Part shown: positions 4,989-7,291 of the stretch, one piece after another | Layout of the letters: the number at the start of each line of letters is the position of its first letter | Position numbering within the stretch: position 1 is the first letter of the stretch | Assembly: GCA_018609935.1 (NCBI GenBank) | Contig: JAHENH010000156.1 | Span: 1-7,291, forward strand | DNA from: Halobacteriales archaeon | GTDB taxonomy: Archaea; Halobacteriota; Halobacteria; Halorutilales; JAHENH01 | Direction: 5' to 3' | DNA length: 7,291 bases | Made by a program: the position numbers and the translations under genes | Notes under the pieces: model-generated | What the model was told of the DNA's origin: nothing | Seen by the model: the letters and a program-made list of their open reading frames with translations, nothing else | Database searches by the model: none

Positions 4989-4995
4989 TGTTACA
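4981..4995 (-). promoter_or_regulatory. Inverted repeat enclosing the start codon of the 91-codon gene
   Basis: TGTAAC and GTTACA (6 bp) flank a 3-base centre; on the coding strand the ATG (4988-4986) straddles the loop and the second arm. The stem begins right after the GGAGG. If formed, it would hide the start codon, so it might set the translation rate of the operon's first gene. It is short and may be fortuitous. Confidence 0.4.
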
Positions 4996-4996
4996 T

Positions 4997-5001
4997 CCTC
5001 C
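4997..5001 (-). promoter_or_regulatory. Shine-Dalgarno site deciding the start at 4988
   Basis: GGAGG, 8 bases before the ATG at 4988-4986. It supports the shorter reading of the first operon gene over the TTG at 5030. Confidence 0.8.
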
Positions 5002-5020
5002 ATTTTATACGCAAATGAGA

Positions 5021-5038
5021 CAATTTTCAAAAAAATTG
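5021..5038 (-). repeat. Small inverted repeat in the operon leader
   Basis: CAATTTT and AAAATTG (5021-5027 with 5032-5038) form a 7-bp stem with a 4-base loop, about 20 bases before the GGAGG. It follows the larger hairpin at 5057-5088, an arrangement also seen at 6997-7043. Confidence 0.5.
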
Positions 5039-5056
5039 CCTTATTCCCATATATTT

Positions 5057-5088
5057 AACCCTATGGATCATAAAGAATCCATAGGGTT
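5057..5088 (-). repeat. Strong intergenic hairpin, perfect 12-bp stem
   Basis: AACCCTATGGAT (5057-5068) pairs with ATCCATAGGGTT (5077-5088) around 8 bases. It is one of the most G+C-rich spots in the window and starts 10 bases after the stop of the 47-codon gene. The downstream sequence on either strand has no U-tract, so it is not a canonical terminator. It may still mark the 3' end or stabilise or process the transcript between two units. Confidence 0.75.
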
Positions 5089-5098
5089 TAACGTTATA

Positions 5099-5242
5099 TT
5101 ATAAAGGTATTATGTGAGAAATATTACCTTTATTTGCTTTTATCACTTCTTCTAGTTTTGTTTTATCAGGTGCAAACTTGACGTTTTTACACTTATCCGA
5201 ATTTTTTTTCGGATATGATAGTAGAATTGCATATTTATTCAT
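5099..5242 (-). CDS. Small hypothetical protein, 47 aa
   Basis: The frame reads MNKYAILLSYPKKNSDKCKN at its start and ends NISHIIPL before TAA. Its ATG overlaps the TGA of the upstream gene by four bases (ATGA), the same junction used elsewhere in the window, and it fills what would otherwise be a gap of about 200 bases. No separate ribosome site is clear, so translation would be coupled. It is basic, with one cysteine, and no family is recognised. Two inverted repeats (5194-5215 and 5101-5133) lie within it, so a structured RNA is an alternative explanation of the tract. Confidence 0.62.
   Translation of the reverse strand: MNKYAILLSYPKKNSDKCKNVKFAPDKTKLEEVIKANKGNISHIIPL
5101..5133 (-). repeat. 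Inverted repeat at the end of the 47-codon gene
   Basis: ATAAAGGTA (5101-5109) and TACCTTTAT (5125-5133) form a 9-bp stem with a 15-base loop that includes the stop codon region. It is one of four stems in series between 5215 and 5021. Confidence 0.45.
5194..5215 (-). repeat. Inverted repeat in the 47-codon gene
   Basis: TATCCGAA (5194-5201) and TTCGGATA (5208-5215) pair perfectly around a homopolymer loop of six (A on the coding strand). It codes for YPKKNSD. No U-tract follows in the coding direction. Confidence 0.5.
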
Positions 5243-5652
5243 ATAAAAAAATAATGAACATCTTCTTTATTATCGTACATAATCCAAATACCATTGGGTA
5301 AAGAATAAAAAAAACAATTACTTTTTTTAATTTCATCAGGAATGATACAATTTTCTTCAAAAAATTTTTTTGAGAACATTTTTGGTGAAAGATTTGGATA
5401 TTCTTCTTCATCTTCCCAAACTTTGTAATCCTGAACTGCAAAATCAGAAATATCTAAGAACAAATCATTATCAATACATTGTCCATCTTCATCAAAAATG
5501 GATTTACAATCTCCTATACATGATTTTTTGATAATTTTTTTATTTTCTTCACCAGATGTTTTATCATAAAAAACATCAAAAAGTTGATCGTATTCATTTT
5601 TTTCTACATATCTAGAATGATATGGGCAGTCATATTTCCTAAATAATATCAT
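5239..5652 (-). CDS. Hypothetical cysteine-containing protein, 137 aa
   Basis: Not recognised. It has seven cysteines: Cys9 within CPYH (9-12), SCIGDC (44-49), Cys59, Cys102 and Cys113. CPYH plus CxxxC could bind a metal, but the spacing matches no zinc finger I know. The middle is acidic (YKVWEDEEEY, 76-85). The C-terminal part has aromatic strand-like segments (NCFFYSLPNGIWIMYDN) and ends HYFFI. The start is ATG behind an A-rich leader (AATAAAAAAA) without a Shine-Dalgarno site. The 27-base element at 5679-5705 lies 26 bases upstream. It ends in TGA overlapped by the 47-codon gene. Confidence 0.83.
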   Translation of the reverse strand: MILFRKYDCPYHSRYVEKNEYDQLFDVFYDKTSGEENKKIIKKSCIGDCKSIFDEDGQCIDNDLFLDISDFAVQDYKVWEDEEEYPNLSPKMFSKKFFEENCIIPDEIKKSNCFFYSLPNGIWIMYDNKEDVHYFFI

Positions 5653-5678
5653 TTTTTTTATTTTACAATAACAACAAC

Positions 5679-5705
5679 AAGCAGTTTTATATCATACTTA
5701 GGATA
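5679..5705 (-). promoter_or_regulatory. Conserved 27-base intergenic element, copy 3
   Basis: Shares 20 of 27 positions with the copy at 6400-6426, in particular CCTAAGTA and AAAACTGCTT on the coding strand. The potential stem AAGTA(bulge)G with CTGCTT is kept; the innermost pair is lost (A-A). Its TGATATAAAA also resembles an extended -10 promoter. It lies between the stop at 5713 and the start at 5652. It may be a promoter, a transcript-end hairpin or an RNA-binding site. Confidence 0.6.
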
Positions 5706-5712
5706 AAAAAAA

Positions 5713-6012
5713 TTAAACTTCTAAATCTTCATATTTTTCTCCTTTTTTTATATCTTTTAGTATTTCAAACGCTTCATAAAAGATAGAATGATCGATACGA
5801 ATGTCACTTTCTACTTCTCCATATGCCAATTTATCAAGAATGAAATTATTATAATTTTTATTATAAATTTTTTCTAGTAACATATATGTTTTTATATGTA
5901 ACGACATGATGATACATTTTACTAGAAAACGGTTTCCATTTATTAAATGATTATGTACAACTATTGATACTTGTTCTAGTTCTTCTTGACTAAAGTTTGT
6001 TTCTTTAAACAT
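5713..6012 (-). CDS. Hypothetical protein, 99 aa
   Basis: Unrecognised and probably all-helical: FSQEELEQVSIVVHNHLI (7-24), FLVKCIIMSLHIKTYMLLEKIY (29-50, given as FLVKCIIMSLH and IKTYMLLEKIY), and IFYEAFEILKDIKKGEKYEDL near the end. The second helix is rather hydrophobic but contains Lys and His and is not a clear membrane span. The ATG is preceded by TTTTTAATAATC with no Shine-Dalgarno site, and the 27-base element copy 2 ends 34 bases upstream. Copy 3 follows its stop, so this gene appears to be a single-gene unit bounded by two copies. Confidence 0.8.
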   Translation of the reverse strand: MFKETNFSQEELEQVSIVVHNHLINGNRFLVKCIIMSLHIKTYMLLEKIYNKNYNNFILDKLAYGEVESDIRIDHSIFYEAFEILKDIKKGEKYEDLEV

Positions 6013-6046
6013 GATTATTAAAAATGAACAACGACAAAATGAAAAT

Positions 6047-6073
6047 AAACAGTTTAACGACTTGTTTAGGTCA
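6047..6073 (-). promoter_or_regulatory. Conserved 27-base intergenic element, copy 2
   Basis: Differs from copy 1 at only three positions. Those changes convert a G-C pair to A-U and a U-G pair to C-G in the predicted stem, so pairing is preserved. In minus-strand RNA arms AACAAGU and ACUGUU enclose the loop CGUUAA with one bulged A. It begins immediately after a 6-bp inverted repeat (6073-6088) that spans the stop codon of the upstream gene. Confidence 0.68.
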
Positions 6074-6088
6074 AGAATTTTTATTCTT
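6073..6088 (-). repeat. Inverted repeat across the stop codon of the 93-codon gene
   Basis: AAGAAT and ATTCTT (6073-6078 with 6083-6088) form a 6-bp stem with a 4-base loop and include the TAA. It is short, but it abuts the 27-base element, as does the 28-bp palindrome near copy 1. Confidence 0.4.
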
Positions 6089-6362
6089 CTATTAAAGAAG
6101 ATAAGATTTCACTTGCGCCTTGAAAGACTCCTTTTTCATAAATTTCCCAAGGGTCATATTTTTTTTCATCTTGGATTTCATTAAACCAAGATGCGATAAT
6201 TTCAAAAGGCGAAAATTGTCTGAAGTTTTCTTGCTCTGTTTCAAGAGTTAAATTTATTAAAAATTCATATTCAGAACAAAATTCATTTTCGTAAAAGATG
6301 TTTTCTGCAATTTGTGAACCATTTTTTCTTCCTTCTTCAAAAATTATTTTACAGTCTTGCAT
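6081..6362 (-). CDS. Hypothetical protein, 93 aa, with GR..G and FSPFE motifs
   Basis: Probably a compact helical protein. Visible motifs are FEEGRKNGSQIA (about 8-19), FRQFSPFEIIASWFNE (about 47-62) and DPWEIYEKGVFQG (about 70-82). The pattern GR..G..IA, then SPFE, then a Trp-Glu-x-Tyr-x-x-Gly-x-x-x-Gly end resembles a short protein seen in many phages, but I cannot name the family and treat this as an impression. The ATG at 6362 is preferred to the GTG just before it (6365). No good ribosome site is present; the leader is AAAGAAAGAGAATTGTG. Copies 1 and 2 of the 27-base element flank the gene. Confidence 0.82.
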   Translation of the reverse strand: MQDCKIIFEEGRKNGSQIAENIFYENEFCSEYEFLINLTLETEQENFRQFSPFEIIASWFNEIQDEKKYDPWEIYEKGVFQGASEILSSLIEE

Positions 6363-6399
6363 CACAATTCTCTTTCTTTTAACATTAACAAAAACAAAA

Positions 6400-6426
6400 A
6401 AGCAGTTTAACGACTTACTTAGGTCA
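6400..6426 (-). promoter_or_regulatory. Conserved 27-base intergenic element, copy 1
   Basis: On the coding strand it starts TGACCTAAGTAAGTCG and ends TTAAACTGCTT. In RNA, AAGUA(A)GU pairs with ACUGCUU around CGUUAA, with one bulged A and one U-G pair. It is followed by a U-rich stretch (UUUUGUUUUUG), so it could act as a terminator; the conserved loop and CCTAA flank suggest an additional role. It lies 37 bases before the ATG at 6362 and about 20 after the preceding stop. Confidence 0.68.
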
Positions 6427-6434
6427 GATTATTA

Positions 6435-6462
6435 ATTTTGAATTATTATAATAATTCAAAAT
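6435..6462. repeat. Perfect 28-bp A/T-rich palindrome across a stop codon
   Basis: Bases 6435-6462 are fully self-complementary, centred between 6448 and 6449, with arms ending ATTTTGAATTATTA. The palindrome covers the last codons and TAA (6448-6446) of the 175-codon gene. Only one G-C pair per arm is present. It ends 8 bases before element copy 1. It could be a gene-end hairpin or a dimer binding site. Confidence 0.8.
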
Positions 6463-6973
6463 CTTCATTTAACTCACAATCATCTTGTAGAAAGTGAGTT
6501 AGTTGCATAGTTGAAATATATAAACAATTGGAATATAATTCTTCTAATTTTTCTTTAGAATCATTAGAAGAAATTCCTAAATTAAACTTTTCTATTTCTT
6601 GTATTTCATTTAATTTTTTTTGAAATTCAAACACTTTATTTTTGTATTTCTCTAAATTTTTAGTTAAAAATCCTTTTTTGTTAAATTGAGAAATAGCACT
6701 AAAGATGTTAAATTTTTCTTGATCTTCTTTTAACATATTTTCTTGAAAGATATCAATTATAGTAGCACTTTTTACTGCTACATTAGCATCTAAAAAAGGA
6801 TTTATTAAATATATTTTGCTGTTTTCATTCATTTTCTCTTTTAATTCAATTATTCTTTGATAATCTGCATACATAATTGAATTAAAAGTAAATTCATACA
6901 AAAAGATAAAAAATGTGTTTTCATCTTTTTTAATTTTACTTGGATTTTTTGTTACAGAATAGATAAATTGCAT
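6446..6973 (-). CDS. Hypothetical protein, 175 aa
   Basis: No family is recognised. The N-terminus has strand-like segments MQFIYSVTKNP and FFIFLYEFTF (21-30). Residues 36-52 and 78-98 are probably helices around a conserved-looking INPFLDANVAVKSA (57-70). Residues 104-132 (LTKNLEKYKNKVFEFQKKL, NEIQEIEKF) have the spacing of a coiled coil. The C-terminus is acidic (DDCELNEDFELL). The ATG is preceded by GCTAAAAAAAGTC without a Shine-Dalgarno site and lies just after two tandem hairpins, so it probably begins a single-gene unit. A 28-bp palindrome covers its stop codon. Confidence 0.84.
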   Translation of the reverse strand: MQFIYSVTKNPSKIKKDENTFFIFLYEFTFNSIMYADYQRIIELKEKMNENSKIYLINPFLDANVAVKSATIIDIFQENMLKEDQEKFNIFSAISQFNKKGFLTKNLEKYKNKVFEFQKKLNEIQEIEKFNLGISSNDSKEKLEELYSNCLYISTMQLTHFLQDDCELNEDFELL

Positions 6974-6996
6974 GACTTTTTTTAGCTAACTACAAA

Positions 6997-7014
6997 GGTT
7001 ATTTTTGAATAACC
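6997..7014 (-). repeat. Small hairpin in the leader of the 175-codon gene
   Basis: GGTTATT and AATAACC (6997-7003 with 7008-7014) form a perfect 7-bp stem with a 4-base loop, followed on the minus strand by UUUG. It lies only 4 bases beyond the larger hairpin 7019-7043 and might be a weak terminator. Confidence 0.55.
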
Positions 7015-7018
7015 AATG

Positions 7019-7043
7019 AAACACAGAAAAAAATTCTGTGTTT
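7019..7043 (-). repeat. Strong intergenic hairpin, perfect 10-bp stem
   Basis: AAACACAGAA (7019-7028) pairs with TTCTGTGTTT (7034-7043) around a homopolymer loop of five. It lies 18 bases after the stop of the right-edge gene and has no U-tract after it on either strand. Together with 6997-7014 it separates two transcription units. Confidence 0.65.
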
Positions 7044-7061
7044 GATGATTATTCAAAAAAA

Positions 7062-7291
7062 CTATTCGTATTTTGGTTTAATTGTTTGTGCAAACTGTTG
7101 TGGGAATTCTTCGCATAATATCATCAATTCTGTTCCTCCTAAAACAGAATCAATGTTTCCTTCTTCTATATCACTATATTTTTCATTCAAATATGAAAAA
7201 AACTCAGATGCGGAAGATTTGTATGGATCAAAAGATATAGTTTCCAATGGATTTTGTATATTCCACCACCAACCACCTTCTTCATAACCAC
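7062..7291 (-). CDS. Hypothetical protein, C-terminal 75 aa (cut by right edge)
   Basis: The frame is open to the right edge and ends in TAG at 7062. The visible part begins GYEEGGWWWNIQNPLE and ends FAQTIKPKYE. A TTG at 7247 could be read as a start, but the frame continues upstream without a stop and codes for a plausible, Trp-rich segment (three Trp in a row), so the real start is outside the window. The remainder is acidic and helical (FFSYLNEKYSDIEEGNID, LMILCEEFPQQFAQ). No family is recognised. It precedes the tandem hairpins at 6997-7043. Confidence 0.75.
   Translation of the reverse strand, partial: GYEEGGWWWNIQNPLETISFDPYKSSASEFFSYLNEKYSDIEEGNIDSVLGGTELMILCEEFPQQFAQTIKPKYE

Noticed and set aside
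4989..5030. TTG at 5030 as the start of the first operon gene
   Set aside because: The ATG at 4988 has a well-spaced GGAGG. The TTG has only a weak AAGG upstream and lies in a hairpin loop. It is kept as a possible alternative only.
5000..5035. Promoter TTGAAA ... TATAAA before the five-gene operon
   Set aside because: Spacing is 15 bases, and transcription would begin at or in the ribosome site, leaving almost no leader.
4713..5242. Possible recoding of TGA as an amino acid
   Set aside because: TGA ends several genes exactly at ATGA junctions with the next gene, so it works as a normal stop.
5235..5441. Minus-strand open frame of 68 codons
   Set aside because: Contained in the 137-aa gene in another frame; the longer gene has the better context and an ATGA junction with its neighbour.
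7062..7247. TTG at 7247 as start of a 61-aa gene
   Set aside because: The same frame runs on to the window edge with plausible coding sequence and there is no ribosome site before the TTG, so the gene is a partial one.
7042..7287. Plus-strand open frame of 81 codons at the right edge
   Set aside because: It is opposite the partial minus-strand gene that fits the uniform gene direction, has no GGAGG, and begins within the hairpin region.

Overview
The window is strongly A+T-rich (by eye about three quarters A+T). It is packed with short protein genes that all lie on the minus strand, so transcription runs from right to left. Gaps are under 100 bases, and many genes overlap by 1 to 22 bases (several ATGA junctions). 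TGA, TAG and TAA all serve as stops, and the ATGA junctions show that TGA really is a stop, so the standard bacterial code applies. Strong GGAGG ribosome sites inside the operons suggest a low-GC Gram-positive-type translation system. No capsid, tail, polymerase or plasmid hallmark gene is visible. Dense, one-directional, mostly unrecognisable small genes plus one PcfJ-like and one ClpS-like gene best fit the accessory part of a large phage; a plasmid or integrated element cannot be excluded.

Layout in transcription order (right to left): a gene entering from the right edge (7291-7062); two tandem hairpins (7043-6997); three single-gene units of unknown function (6973-6446, 6362-6081, 6012-5713); and a two-gene unit (5652-5239 plus a 47-codon gene 5242-5099). 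A conserved 27-base element occurs three times, ahead of the genes starting at 6362, 6012 and 5652. A hairpin pair (5088-5021) then precedes a five-gene overlapping operon (4988-3551). After an 80-base gap come three more small genes ending in a ClpS homologue (3470-2838). A long hairpin, a gene with an acidic tail (2740-2150) and a canonical terminator (2105-2071) follow. Last are a PcfJ-like gene (2053-431) and two coupled genes, the final one running off the left edge.

Functional reading: only two proteins are recognisable. The ClpS homologue keeps the NDD and MLEAH residues of the N-degron pocket and would redirect a host ClpA/ClpC protease. The PcfJ-like protein carries the EG...CVGG...FSIR...GKKNK signature in its C-terminal quarter; its biochemical role is unknown. 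Everything else is described from visible features only.

The least ordinary aspect is RNA- or DNA-level structure. There is a repeated hairpin element with compensatory base changes, a 24-bp palindrome inside a gene, a 28-bp palindrome across a stop codon, a 14-bp stem inside a 66-codon gene, and several strong gene-end hairpins without a U-tract. Genes behind the repeated element start from A-rich leaders without a clear Shine-Dalgarno site, whereas most operon genes have strong ones.
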